A stretch of DNA of 64,000 bases from Micromonospora cathayae (lineage in GTDB: Bacteria > Actinomycetota > Actinomycetes > Mycobacteriales > Micromonosporaceae): the NCBI RefSeq assembly GCF_028993575.1, contig NZ_CP118615.1, positions 3,472,001-3,536,000 of the forward strand. The letters are read 5' to 3'. The position numbers and the translations under genes are program-made. Numbering within the stretch: position 1 is the stretch's first letter; each line of letters opens with the position of its first letter. Of this stretch, positions 17,395 through 26,485 are shown piece by piece. Below the pieces are notes generated by a model. It saw only the letters and a list, made by a program, of their open reading frames with translations, was not told the DNA's origin and searched no databases.

Positions 17395-18966
17395 ATGGGG
17401 TTCGACGGCGGCGCAGGGGCGGCAGCCTCCCGGGGCCGGGTGGTCATGCTGGTCGACAACGGGGTCAACGGTGACTCCCGGGTGCAGAAGGCGGCCCGGT
17501 CGGCCGCCGACGCCGGGTGGGAGGTGATCCTGCTCGGCCGGGCCCCGGGCGGTGTACCGCAGACCTGGCGGCTCGGTGGCGCCGAGGTGCGCCTGCTGGC
17601 CGTCGCCGACCCGCTGTCCCGCCGCCGGCACGAGTACCGCCGGGTGTTCCGCCGGGGGCCGCTGGCGTACCCGCCCAACGGCATCGCCGCGCACCGCAAG
17701 CAGGCCGTCCGGGCCTGGGAGACCGACCTGCGGCTGCGGGCCGCGGAGCTGGATCTGACCGCCCGCTCGGGCCGCCCGGTGCCCGGCTGGCGGCGGCGGG
17801 CGCTGGCCGCCGAGAAGGTCGCCGCCTCGGTCACCGGCAAGTGGGTCTCCTTCCGGTACTGGCAGCTCACCCGGGGCCAGAAGGACCGCCGCAAGCTGGC
17901 CGGCCCGGTGGACCGGTTCTACACCTGGTTCTGGGAGACGGTCCGGGGCGACGGCGCGTGGCGGCGGCTGGAGCCCGCGCTGTGGGACTGGGAGCTGGCC
18001 TTCGGCCCGGTGGTGGACCGGCTGCGCCCCGACATCATCCACGCCAACGACTACAAGATGCTCGGTGTCGGCGCGCGGGCCACCCTCCGGCTCCGGGCCG
18101 CCGGTCACCCGGTGCAGCTGGTCTGGGACGCGCACGAGTTCCTGCCCGGGTTGAACCCGGCGCTGAGCCGGGGCCGGTGGCTGCGCGCGCAGTGCGCCCA
18201 CGAGCGGGAGCACGCCCCGGTGGCGGACGCCGTGGTGACCGTCTCGGAGGCCCTCGCCGACCTGCTCCAGCGCGAACACCACCTGCCCGAGCGGCCCACC
18301 GTGGTGCTCAACGCCCCGAACGCCGGCGCGGCCGACGCCACCGACGGCGGGCCCGTGCCCGACCTGCGGGCCCTCTGCGGGATCGGGTCGGACGTGCCGC
18401 TGCTGGCCTACTCCGGCGCGGTCGCCCCGGTGCGCGGGGTGGACGTGGTGGTGGAGGCGCTGCCCGCGCTGGCGGGGGTGCACCTGGCCCTGGTGTCGCT
18501 GCCCCCGGGCCGGTCGTCCACCCCGTCGATCGACGCGCTGCTGCGCCGGGCCGGCGAGCTGGGCGTGGCCGACCGGGTGCACGTGCTGCCGTACGTGCCG
18601 CACCACCAGGTCGCCGCGTTCCTCTCCGCCGCCGACGCGGCGGTCAGCCCGCTGGTCCACCTGCCCAACCACGAGATCGCGTTGAGCAACAAGTTCTTCG
18701 AGTACTCGCACGCCCGGCTGCCGATCGTGGTCAGCGACGTACGGACGATGGCCGAGACGGTCCGCTCCACCGGCCAGGGCGAGGTGTTCCGGGCCCAGGA
18801 CGCGGCCGACTTCGCCCGCGCCGCGCGGGCGGTGCTGGCCGACCCGGAGCGCTACCGGGCCGCGTACGACCGGCCGGGCCTGCTGGAGAACTGGACCTGG
18901 GAGCGGCAGGCGGAGGCGTTGGACAGGGTCTACACCCGCCTGCTGGCGCCGGCCGGGGTCGGCTGA
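17395..18966 (+). CDS. Glycosyltransferase (GT4-type), first of a tandem pair
   Basis: A 523-aa GT-B enzyme. It opens with RVVMLVDNGVNGDSRVQKAA, has DAHEFLPGL in the middle and a donor-site region including NKFFEYSHARLPIVVSD. AGGAG lies 7 nt before ATG 17395, which I prefer to a longer in-frame start at 17227. It is the first of four plus-strand genes (two GT4s, a GT2 and a nucleotide sugar dehydrogenase). It is strongly similar over its whole length to the next gene, so the pair arose by tandem duplication; each probably adds a distinct residue. Confidence 0.9.
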   Translation: MGFDGGAGAAASRGRVVMLVDNGVNGDSRVQKAARSAADAGWEVILLGRAPGGVPQTWRLGGAEVRLLAVADPLSRRRHEYRRVFRRGPLAYPPNGIAAHRKQAVRAWETDLRLRAAELDLTARSGRPVPGWRRRALAAEKVAASVTGKWVSFRYWQLTRGQKDRRKLAGPVDRFYTWFWETVRGDGAWRRLEPALWDWELAFGPVVDRLRPDIIHANDYKMLGVGARATLRLRAAGHPVQLVWDAHEFLPGLNPALSRGRWLRAQCAHEREHAPVADAVVTVSEALADLLQREHHLPERPTVVLNAPNAGAADATDGGPVPDLRALCGIGSDVPLLAYSGAVAPVRGVDVVVEALPALAGVHLALVSLPPGRSSTPSIDALLRRAGELGVADRVHVLPYVPHHQVAAFLSAADAAVSPLVHLPNHEIALSNKFFEYSHARLPIVVSDVRTMAETVRSTGQGEVFRAQDAADFARAARAVLADPERYRAAYDRPGLLENWTWERQAEALDRVYTRLLAPAGVG

Positions 18967-19094
18967 GTCCGGACCCCGGGGACCTGTCCCGGTCGGGGAG
19001 CCCCGCGCCCGGCCGAAGCGGACCAGTCGGGCGTTACCGTAAACTCGCCGGGTCATTCTGGGAGCAGACCCCGGCAACATCGGAGAGGCGGATA

Positions 19095-20720
19095 ATGGAG
19101 CGCGACGGTGCGTCCGCGGTCCCGGTTTCCCGTGGACGGGTTGTCATGCTGGTCGACAACGGTGTCAACGGTGACTCCCGGGTGCAGAAGACAGCACGTT
19201 CGGCCGCCGACGCCGGCTGGGACGTCGTCCTGCTGGGCCGGTCCCCGGGGAGTGTGCCGCAGACCTGGCGGCTGGGCCGCGCCGAGGTGCGGCTGCTGGC
19301 CATGCCCGACCCGTTGGCCCGCCGCCGGCACGAGTTCCGCCGGGCCTGGCTGCGCTGGCCGCTGGCGTACCCGCCGAGCGGGATCGCCGCGCACCGGCAG
19401 CAGAGCGTCAAGGCGTGGCAGGCCGACCTGACCGTCCGGGCCGCCAAGCTGGCCCTGGCCGACCCGGCGACGCCCCGGCTGGCGCTGCGCCGCCGGCTGC
19501 TGGGCGTCGAGCAGGCCGCCGCGAAGCTGACCCGTACCTGGGTCTCCGGGCGGTACTGGATGCTCACCCGGGCCCGCACCCGCCGCCGGTTCCACAACCC
19601 CTGGGACCGGGCGTACACGCTGTTCTGGCAGAAGCTCAAGGGCGACGGCGCGTGGCGGCGGCTGGAGCCGGGGCTGTGGGACTACGAACTGGCCTACGGG
19701 CCGGTCGTCGACGAGCTGGCCCCCGACCTGATCCACGCCAACGACTTCCGGATGCTCGGCGTCGCCGCCCGCGCCAAGATCCGCGCCGCGCAGCGGGGCC
19801 GCGAGATCAAGGTGGTCTGGGACGCCCACGAGTTCCTGCCCGGCCTCAAGCCCTGGCAGGACAACGCCCGCTGGCTGCCCGCCCACCGCGCCCACGAGCG
19901 GGAGTACGCCCCGTACGCCGACGCGGTGATGACCGTCTCCGACGGCCTGGCCGAGCTGCTCCAGCGGGAGCACCGGCTGGCGACCCCGCCGGACGTGGTG
20001 CTCAACGCGCCGGCCGCCGACCACGGTGAGCTGGCCCCCGACGCGCCCGCGCCCGACCTGCGCGCCCTGTGCGGCGTCGGCCCCGACGTGCCGCTGCTGG
20101 TCTACAGCGGGGCGGCGGCCCGCCAGCGTGGCCTGGACGTCATGGTCGACGCGTTGCCGCAGCTGCCCGGGGTGCACGTCGCCCTGGTGGTCAACAAGCC
20201 CGCTGGCCCGTACGTGACCGGGGTGCTGGCCCGGGCCGCGAAGCTCGGCGTCGCCGACCGGGTGCACGCCCTGCCGTACGTGGCGCACTGGCAGGTGGTG
20301 CCGTTCCTGTCCGCCGCCGACGCCGGGGTGATCCCGATCCACCACTGGCCCAACCACGAGATCGCGCTGATCACGAAGTTCTTCGAGTACTCGCACGCCC
20401 GGCTGCCGCTGGTGGTCAGCGACGTGAAGACGATGGCCGGCACGGTCCGCTCCACCGGCCAGGGCGAGGTGTTCCGGGCCGAGGACGTGGCCGACTACGT
20501 GCGGGCCGTCCGGGCGGTGCTGGCCGCCCCGGAGCGCTACCGGGCCGCGTACGACCGGCCGGGCCTGCTGGAGAGCTGGACCTGGGAGGCCCAGGCCGAG
20601 GTGCTCGACGCCGTCTACCGGCGGCTGCTGCCGGGCCGGCCCGGCCCGGTGCCGGCCGACGCGGGGCAGCCGACCACCGGGGCGGACCAGACCCGCCCGG
20701 CGGTGGGGGCCGGCACGTGA
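19095..20720 (+). CDS. Glycosyltransferase (GT4-type), second of a tandem pair
   Basis: A 541-aa paralogue of the preceding GT with the same landmarks: VVMLVDNGVNGDSRVQK, WDAHEFLPGLKPW, a KFFEYSHARLPLVVSD donor region and RSTGQGEVFRAED. GGAGAGG precedes ATG 19095. The stop overlaps the GTG start of the GT2 gene by 4 nt (GTGA). Differences from its sister concentrate in the acceptor half (roughly residues 95-190), consistent with changed acceptor use after duplication. Its C-terminus has an extra 20-residue alanine/proline-rich tail. Confidence 0.9.
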   Translation: MERDGASAVPVSRGRVVMLVDNGVNGDSRVQKTARSAADAGWDVVLLGRSPGSVPQTWRLGRAEVRLLAMPDPLARRRHEFRRAWLRWPLAYPPSGIAAHRQQSVKAWQADLTVRAAKLALADPATPRLALRRRLLGVEQAAAKLTRTWVSGRYWMLTRARTRRRFHNPWDRAYTLFWQKLKGDGAWRRLEPGLWDYELAYGPVVDELAPDLIHANDFRMLGVAARAKIRAAQRGREIKVVWDAHEFLPGLKPWQDNARWLPAHRAHEREYAPYADAVMTVSDGLAELLQREHRLATPPDVVLNAPAADHGELAPDAPAPDLRALCGVGPDVPLLVYSGAAARQRGLDVMVDALPQLPGVHVALVVNKPAGPYVTGVLARAAKLGVADRVHALPYVAHWQVVPFLSAADAGVIPIHHWPNHEIALITKFFEYSHARLPLVVSDVKTMAGTVRSTGQGEVFRAEDVADYVRAVRAVLAAPERYRAAYDRPGLLESWTWEAQAEVLDAVYRRLLPGRPGPVPADAGQPTTGADQTRPAVGAGT

Positions 20721-22273
20721 CCGTCCCCGACGTGACGGTGATCACCGCCGTCTACAACACCATGCCCTACCTGACCCGCTGTCTCACCTCGGTGATGGAG
20801 CAGACCATCGGGCGGGACCGGCTGGAGGTCGTCGCGGTCGACGACGGGTCCACCGACGGCAGCGGCCGGGAGCTGGACCGGTTCGCCCGCGCGTACCCGG
20901 GCACCGTGAAGGTGATCCACCAGGCCAACTCCGGTGGTCCGGCGAACCCGAGCAACCGGGCCCTGGAGGCGGCCACCGGCCGGTACGTGTTCTTCATCGG
21001 CTCGGACGACTACCTCGGCCCGGAGGCGCTGGAACGGCTGGTCGCCGCCGCCGACCGGTGGGACGCCGACGTGGTGCTCGGCCGGATGGTCGGGGTGAAC
21101 AGCCGCTACATCCACCAGGCGATCTTCGAGTCGACACAGTCGGACGTCGACCTGTTCACCTCCCCGCTGCCGTTCTCGCTGTCGAACACGAAGCTGTTCC
21201 GGCGGGAGCTGGTCGAGCGGCACAAGCTGCGCTACCCGGAGGACATGCCGGTCGGCAGCGACCAGCCGTTCACCATCGAGGCGTGCCACCGGGCCCGGCG
21301 GATCTCGGTGCTGGCCGACTACGACTACTACTTCGCGGTCCGGCGGTTCAACGCCCGCAACATCACCTACAAGAGCCGGCACCTGGAACGGCTGCACTGC
21401 GCCGAGTCGATCATGGATTTCGTGGCCGGGCTGATCGAGGCCGGTCCCCGCCGGGACGCCGTGCTGCTGCGGCACTTCTCCTGGGAGGTGGCCCGGCTGC
21501 TGGAGAACGACTTCCTGGCCCTGGACCGCCCCACCCAGGCCAGCGTCCAGGCCGGGGTACGAACGCTCACCGAGAAGTACCTCACCGACCCGATCCGGGA
21601 CCAGCTCGGCATCGAGACCCGGATCCGGCTCGCCCTGGCCTGGCACGGCGAGCTGGACGACCTGCTCGCGGTGATCCGCCAGGACGCCGAGCACGGCACC
21701 CCGCCGGCGATCGTGGAGGAGGGCCGCTGGTACGCCGACTACCCCGGCTTCCGTGACCCCCGCCTCGACATCCCGGACCACTGGTTCGAGATCACCGGCC
21801 GGGCCGCCGACTGGATCGCCCGCCTCGACACCGTCTCGGTGGTCTTCGAGGGCACCCGGGCGCTGGTCGTCACCGCCCGTAGCCCCCGCCCCGACCTGCC
21901 CCACCTGGCGTCGGCGTTGAAGCTGGTCGCGGGTGAGGTGGTGGCGGAGAACACCGAACTCGTCCCGGACATCACCGGTACCACCATCCGGGCCCGCTTC
22001 CTGCTGGCCGATCTGCTGGCGGCGATCGCCCCCGGGGGTAAGCTGCGACTCATCCAGGCGCGGATCGACGCGTTCGGTACGACCGGGACGGCCCCGCTGC
22101 GGGGTCCCCGGCGGGGGGTTCCCCAGCGTGTGGTGGTCCGGCGTGGTGCCCGCCTCCACGTGCTCAGCGCCACCACCAACCACAAGGGTCAACTGATCGT
22201 CGCCGTAGCGCCTGTGACGCCACGCCGGGTGATGGCCCGCCTGCGGCGTCGGCTCCCACTAGGAGGAAAGTAG
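20717..22273 (+). CDS. GT2-family glycosyltransferase with long C-terminal region
   Basis: A 518-aa protein. The first 230 residues are a GT-A fold inverting transferase: VTVITAVYNTMPYL, the DDGSTDGS nucleotide-binding motif, then FFIGSDDYLG carrying the metal-binding acidic pair. Residues about 230-330 are helical, and the last 190 residues are beta-rich. This layout resembles TarP/TarS-type wall teichoic acid glycosyltransferases, whose C-terminal domains mediate oligomerisation. The start is GTG 20717, overlapping the previous stop. Predicted to glycosylate the exported polymer; donor sugar unknown. Confidence 0.88.
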   Translation: MTVPDVTVITAVYNTMPYLTRCLTSVMEQTIGRDRLEVVAVDDGSTDGSGRELDRFARAYPGTVKVIHQANSGGPANPSNRALEAATGRYVFFIGSDDYLGPEALERLVAAADRWDADVVLGRMVGVNSRYIHQAIFESTQSDVDLFTSPLPFSLSNTKLFRRELVERHKLRYPEDMPVGSDQPFTIEACHRARRISVLADYDYYFAVRRFNARNITYKSRHLERLHCAESIMDFVAGLIEAGPRRDAVLLRHFSWEVARLLENDFLALDRPTQASVQAGVRTLTEKYLTDPIRDQLGIETRIRLALAWHGELDDLLAVIRQDAEHGTPPAIVEEGRWYADYPGFRDPRLDIPDHWFEITGRAADWIARLDTVSVVFEGTRALVVTARSPRPDLPHLASALKLVAGEVVAENTELVPDITGTTIRARFLLADLLAAIAPGGKLRLIQARIDAFGTTGTAPLRGPRRGVPQRVVVRRGARLHVLSATTNHKGQLIVAVAPVTPRRVMARLRRRLPLGGK

Positions 22274-22278
22274 CAGTC

Positions 22279-23562
22279 ATGAACATCTGCGTCGTCGCCC
22301 TCGGAAAGATCGGACTGCCGCTGGCCGTGCAGTTCGCGACGAAGGGGCACCGGGTGATCGGTGCCGACGTCTCCGAGCGGGTGGTCAACCTGGTCAACGA
22401 CGGTGCGGTGCCGTTCCCCGGGGAAGCCGACCTGGACGTCAAGCTCAAGGAGGTCGTCGCCGCCGGTCTCTTCTCGGCGACCACCGACACCGCCGCCGCG
22501 GTCGCCGAGAGCGAGGCCGTCGTGGTGGTCGTGCCGCTGTTCGTGGACGCCGAGGGCGTACCGGACTTCGGCTGGATGGACGACGCGACCCGGTCCATCG
22601 CCCGTGGTCTGAAGCCGGGCACCCTGGTCAGCTACGAGACCACGCTGCCGGTCGGCACCACCCGCAACCGGTGGGCGCCGATGCTGGAGCAGGGTTCCGG
22701 GCTCACCGCCGGCACCGACTTCCACCTGGTGTTCAGCCCGGAGCGGGTGCTCACCGGTCGGGTCTTCGCCGACCTGCGCCGGTACCCGAAGCTGGTCGGC
22801 GGCATCGACGAGGCGTCCGCCGCGCACGGCGTCAGCTTCTACGAGTCGGTGCTCGACTTCGACGAGCGCGCCGACCTGGCCCGGCCGAACGGCGTGTGGG
22901 ACCTCGGCTCCGCCGAGGCGTCCGAGATGGCGAAGCTCGCCGAGACCACCTACCGGGACGTCAACATCGGCCTGGCGAACCAGTTCGCCCGGTTCGCCGA
23001 CAGCGTCGGCATCGACGTGCTCAAGGTGATCGAGGCCTGCAACAGCCAGCCGTACAGCCACATCCACGCGCCGGGCATCGCGGTCGGCGGGCACTGCATC
23101 CCGATCTACCCCCGGATGTACCTGTGGAACGACCCGGCCGCCACCGTGGTCCGCTCCGCCCGGGAGGCCAACGCGGCCATGCCGGAGTACGCCGTCGACC
23201 TGCTCGCCGCCGCGTACGGCGACCTCACCGACGTCGAGGTGCTGGTGCTCGGCGCGGCGTACCGGGGCGGGGTGAAGGAGACCGCCTTCTCCGGCGTCTT
23301 CCCGACCGTCGAGGCGCTGCGCGCCCGGGGCGCCAAGCCGTACGTGTCGGACCCGATGTACACCGCCGAGGAGCTGGTCGCGCACGGGCTGCCGGCGTAC
23401 TCCGGTGAGCGGGTCACCGCCGCCGTGGTGCAGGCCGACCACGCCGAGTACCGTTCGCTCGCCGCCACCGACCTGCCCGACGTGCGGGTGCTGGTGGACG
23501 GCCGGCGGGTGACCGACCCGGCCCGCTGGCCCGACGTCCGTCGCGTCGTCATCGGCGGCTGA
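22279..23562 (+). CDS. UDP-N-acetylhexosamine 6-dehydrogenase, WbpA/WecC-like
   Basis: A 427-aa nucleotide sugar dehydrogenase that oxidises C6 to a carboxylate in two NAD-dependent steps. The N-terminal Rossmann loop is VVALGKIGLPLA; the middle helix has EMAKLAETTYRDVNI; the catalytic cysteine is in AVGGHCIPIYP; the C-terminal UDP-binding domain contains LGAAYRGGVKET. AGGAGGA lies 11 nt before ATG 22279, only 5 nt after the GT2 stop. It is the last gene of its unit, closed by the hairpin at 23581-23618. As UDP-GlcNAc dehydrogenase it would start the pathway continued by 5396, 4290, 23644 and 13171; UDP-ManNAc is the alternative substrate. Confidence 0.92.
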   Translation: MNICVVALGKIGLPLAVQFATKGHRVIGADVSERVVNLVNDGAVPFPGEADLDVKLKEVVAAGLFSATTDTAAAVAESEAVVVVVPLFVDAEGVPDFGWMDDATRSIARGLKPGTLVSYETTLPVGTTRNRWAPMLEQGSGLTAGTDFHLVFSPERVLTGRVFADLRRYPKLVGGIDEASAAHGVSFYESVLDFDERADLARPNGVWDLGSAEASEMAKLAETTYRDVNIGLANQFARFADSVGIDVLKVIEACNSQPYSHIHAPGIAVGGHCIPIYPRMYLWNDPAATVVRSAREANAAMPEYAVDLLAAAYGDLTDVEVLVLGAAYRGGVKETAFSGVFPTVEALRARGAKPYVSDPMYTAEELVAHGLPAYSGERVTAAVVQADHAEYRSLAATDLPDVRVLVDGRRVTDPARWPDVRRVVIGG

Positions 23563-23580
23563 CCCGCCACCGACCGCGAA

Positions 23581-23618
23581 AGAGGGGATCCCGACCGCAC
23601 CTGGTCGGGATCCCCTCT
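23581..23618. terminator. 16-bp perfect hairpin between convergent genes
   Basis: AGAGGGGATCCCGACC at 23581-23596 pairs exactly with 23603-23618 around a 6-nt loop. It sits 18 nt after the dehydrogenase stop and 25 nt before the convergent acetyltransferase stop, so it likely ends both transcripts. Confidence 0.85.
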
Positions 23619-23643
23619 GCTGTTGCGGACGGCAGGGCCGGGG

Positions 23644-24186
23644 TCAGCCCTGGCCGAGACCCGGCGGCGGGGTGGCCGGGTCGCGGGAGACCACCTCGCC
23701 CTTCTCGTTGACCCAGCCCTTCGGCCGGGCCGGGTTGCCGGCGACCAACTGGTACGGGGCGACGTCCCGGGTCACCACCGAACCGGCGGCGATCATCGCG
23801 TACGAGCCGACCTCGATGCCGCAGACCAGGGTGGCGTTCGCGCCGATCGACGCGCCCCGGCGTACCAGGGTCGGGGTGATCTGCCAGTCCGGGTTCTGGG
23901 CCCGGGGCCGGAAGTCGTTGGTGAACACCGCGCACGGGCCGACGAAGACCTCGTCCTCCAGGGTCACGCCCTGGTACACCGAGACGTTGTTCTGGACCTT
24001 GCACAGGTCACCGATCACCACGTTGCTGTCGACGTACACGTTCCGGCCGATCACGCAGCCGCCACCGATCCGCGCGGTGGACCGGACGTGGGCCAGGTGC
24101 CAGACCTTCGTACCGTCGCCGATGGTCGCGCCCTCCTCCACCTCGGCGGTCGGGTGCACGAAGACCTGGTCGGTTCCTTGGCTCAT
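23644..24186 (-). CDS. Left-handed beta-helix N-acetyltransferase, WbpD/WlbB-like
   Basis: A 180-aa hexapeptide-repeat acyltransferase. It has GDGTKVWHLAHVR near the N-terminus, repeated IG-x(4) turns through the middle, an NDFRPRAQNPDW loop, and a terminal coil with SVVTRDVAPYQLVAGNPAR. The VWHxAHV segment and the loop are typical of WbpD/WlbB, which acetylates the 3-amino group of UDP-GlcNAc(3N)A with acetyl-CoA. I start at ATG 24186 (GGAG 7 nt upstream); the longer in-frame extension is low-complexity. It is a monocistronic unit at the right border of the polysaccharide locus. Confidence 0.92.
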   Translation of the reverse strand: MSQGTDQVFVHPTAEVEEGATIGDGTKVWHLAHVRSTARIGGGCVIGRNVYVDSNVVIGDLCKVQNNVSVYQGVTLEDEVFVGPCAVFTNDFRPRAQNPDWQITPTLVRRGASIGANATLVCGIEVGSYAMIAAGSVVTRDVAPYQLVAGNPARPKGWVNEKGEVVSRDPATPPPGLGQG

Positions 24187-24444
24187 GGGCTGGCTCCACT
24201 CACAGTGTTCGAAGGGCGGGTGCCGCGCCGGTTCTGGGCGGCTTGTGCCGAAAACGGTAGTGTGACGCACGGTCACGGCCGGCAGGGGGAGCATAACCGT
24301 CGCCGTACCCCGCGCCGCCCACCCCACCCTGCCCCGCCCGCCCCACCCACCCCCGCTCTCCCACCCACCCCGGCGGGGTGTCGCGGCGGTGGCGGAGTCT
24401 GGCACCATTCGCTGACCGGAGGCTCAACGGCGGAGGGGGTGCGG

Positions 24445-25101
24445 GTGCGGGTCCTGCTGGTGGAGGACGACCGACGGGTGGCGGCGGCCCTGTCGTCCGC
24501 GTTGACCCGGCGGGGTTACCAGGTGGAACACGCGGCGACCGTGGCGGCGGCGCTGGCCGCCGCGCCGTGCGACCTGGTCCTGCTCGACCTGACCCTGCCC
24601 GACGGCGACGGCACCGAACTCTGCCGGGAGCTGCGGCGGCGCAGCGCGCAGATCGGCATCATCGCGGTCACCGCCCGGGGCGAGGAACGGGACCGGGTGC
24701 TCGGGCTGCGCCTCGGCGCGGACGACTACGTGGTGAAACCGTTCTCCATGGTCGAGTTGCAGGCGCGGATCGAGGCGGTGCTGCGCCGGGCCGTCCGCGC
24801 CGCCCCCGAGCCGGACCGGCTCGTCGCCGGTGGCCTGCGCATCGACGTGGCCGCCCGGACCGTCACCGTCGACGACCGGCCGGTCACGCTGACCCGCAAG
24901 GAGTTCGACATCCTGGTCTCGCTGGCCCGGCAGCCCGGCACCGTGGTGCCCCGCGAGCGCATCCTGCTCGACGTCTGGGGCACCACCTGGGCCGACCGGC
25001 ACACCGTCGAGGTGCACGTCGGGTCGCTGCGCGGCAAGCTGGGCGACGCCCGGCTGGTGGAGACCGTACGCGGGGTCGGCTACCGGCTGCGCGGGGAGTG
25101 A
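24445..25101 (+). CDS. OmpR/PhoB-type response regulator
   Basis: A 218-aa two-component response regulator. The receiver domain begins MRVLLVEDD, has the phosphoacceptor D48 in LVLLDLTLPDGDG and the conserved lysine in YVVKPFS. The C-terminal winged helix has LTRKEFDILVSLA and the VEVHVGSLRGKL recognition-helix region. GTG 24445 has GGAGG 8 nt upstream; GTG 24439 is also in frame but too close to the SD. The histidine kinase gene follows 7 nt downstream. Target genes are unknown; the convergent TAXI protein is a candidate partner. Confidence 0.94.
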   Translation: MRVLLVEDDRRVAAALSSALTRRGYQVEHAATVAAALAAAPCDLVLLDLTLPDGDGTELCRELRRRSAQIGIIAVTARGEERDRVLGLRLGADDYVVKPFSMVELQARIEAVLRRAVRAAPEPDRLVAGGLRIDVAARTVTVDDRPVTLTRKEFDILVSLARQPGTVVPRERILLDVWGTTWADRHTVEVHVGSLRGKLGDARLVETVRGVGYRLRGE

Positions 25102-25108
25102 GGTCCCG

Positions 25109-26479
25109 GTGCGCCGCCGGCTGGTGATCAGCTACCTGCTGCTGATGGCCCTGGTGCTGCTCGCACTGGAGACCCCGCTCGCGGTGACGCTGGCCAACCG
25201 GGAGACCGACCGGGTACGCGCCGACCGGCTCGCCGACGCCACCCGGTTCGCCTCGCTCGCCGGCCCGGCCCTGCGCGGCGGTGGCACCGGCCCGCTGGAG
25301 GGCGAACTCGCCAGCTACGACAGCCTGTACGACATCGGCGCGACCGTGGTGGACCGGGAACTCCGCACGGTGGCGGTCTCGGCCCGGTACCGGTCGGGGC
25401 CGGTCGCCGAGGTGGCGGTCCGGGCCGCCCTGTCCGGGCAGCAGTTCACCGGCCCGGAGTCGGTGTGGCCGTGGGTGGACGGGCCGATCGTGGTGGCGGT
25501 ACCGATCAACGACGGTGGCGAGGTGCTCGGCGCGGTGGTCACCACCAGTCCCGCCGACGCGGTCCGCCGGACCGTGACCGCCTGGTGGTTGCTGCTCGCG
25601 GCGATCGGGCTGCTCGCCGTGCTGGCCTGCGTGCTGACCGCGTTCGGGCTGGCCGGTTGGGTGCTGCGCCCGGTCACCGAGCTGGACGCGGTGACCCACG
25701 AGATCGCCGAGGGGGACCGGACCGCCCGGGTGCAGCACCGGCTCGGCCCGCCGGAGCTGCGCCGGCTGGCAGCCGGCTTCAACCACATGGCCGACGTCGT
25801 CTCGGACGTGATGGACCGGCAGCGGGCCTTCGTGGCGCACGCCAGCCACCAGCTCCGCAACCCGTTGACGGCGTTGCGGCTCCGGGTGGAGGAACTCGGC
25901 CCGAGCCTCACCGACCCGGAGGGCCGTGCCGAGCACCGGCTGGCGCTGGAGGAGACCGACCGGCTGGCCCGGGTGCTCGACGCGCTGCTCACCCTGGCCC
26001 GCGCCGAGCGGGAGCAGAACCGGCTGGTGACCGTGGACGCGGTGGCGGAGGCCGCCTCCCGGGTGACCGCCTGGGAGCCGCTGGCCCGCCGCCACGCGGT
26101 CACGCTGCGGCTGGCGGCCGTCCCCGGCCCGGCGTACGCCCGGACCGTGCCCACCGCCATCGACCAGGCCCTCGACGCGCTGATCGACAACGCGGTGAAG
26201 TTCAGCGGGGCCGACGGCGAGGTGACGGTGACCGTCGAGCCGACCGGGGACGGGGTGACCCTGGCGGTGTCCGACACCGGGCCGGGGATGACCGAGAGTC
26301 AGCTGGAACAGGCCACCGAGCGGTTCTGGCGGGCCCCGGACGCGCAGAACGTGGAGGGGGCCGGGCTCGGCCTGACCATCGTGGCCGTGCTGGTGGACGC
26401 CTCCGGCGGGCGACTCAGCATGCGCCAGGCGCAGCCCCGGGGGCTGGTCGCCGAGGTGTGGTTCCCGGCCCCCGCCTGA
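25109..26479 (+). CDS. Membrane sensor histidine kinase
   Basis: A 456-aa kinase cognate to the response regulator upstream. TM1 is about residues 6-26, an extracytoplasmic sensor of about 125 residues follows, TM2 is about 158-182, then HAMP (about 183-235). The H-box is FVAHASHQLRNPL with H247. The ATPase has the N-box ALIDNAVKFSG, DTGPGM and GAGLGLTIV. The start is GTG 25109 with GGGGAG upstream, overlapping no other gene. Its stop is 6 nt from the stop of the convergent TAXI binding protein, a possible periplasmic input. Confidence 0.94.
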   Translation: MRRRLVISYLLLMALVLLALETPLAVTLANRETDRVRADRLADATRFASLAGPALRGGGTGPLEGELASYDSLYDIGATVVDRELRTVAVSARYRSGPVAEVAVRAALSGQQFTGPESVWPWVDGPIVVAVPINDGGEVLGAVVTTSPADAVRRTVTAWWLLLAAIGLLAVLACVLTAFGLAGWVLRPVTELDAVTHEIAEGDRTARVQHRLGPPELRRLAAGFNHMADVVSDVMDRQRAFVAHASHQLRNPLTALRLRVEELGPSLTDPEGRAEHRLALEETDRLARVLDALLTLARAEREQNRLVTVDAVAEAASRVTAWEPLARRHAVTLRLAAVPGPAYARTVPTAIDQALDALIDNAVKFSGADGEVTVTVEPTGDGVTLAVSDTGPGMTESQLEQATERFWRAPDAQNVEGAGLGLTIVAVLVDASGGRLSMRQAQPRGLVAEVWFPAPA

Positions 26480-26485
26480 CCGCCG

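Noticed and set aside
24296..24370. C-rich run (CCACCC-type tracts) between the acetyltransferase and response regulator genes
   Set aside because: No regular period or fold, and it does not overlap a start codon; it is probably simple composition bias in an untranslated region.
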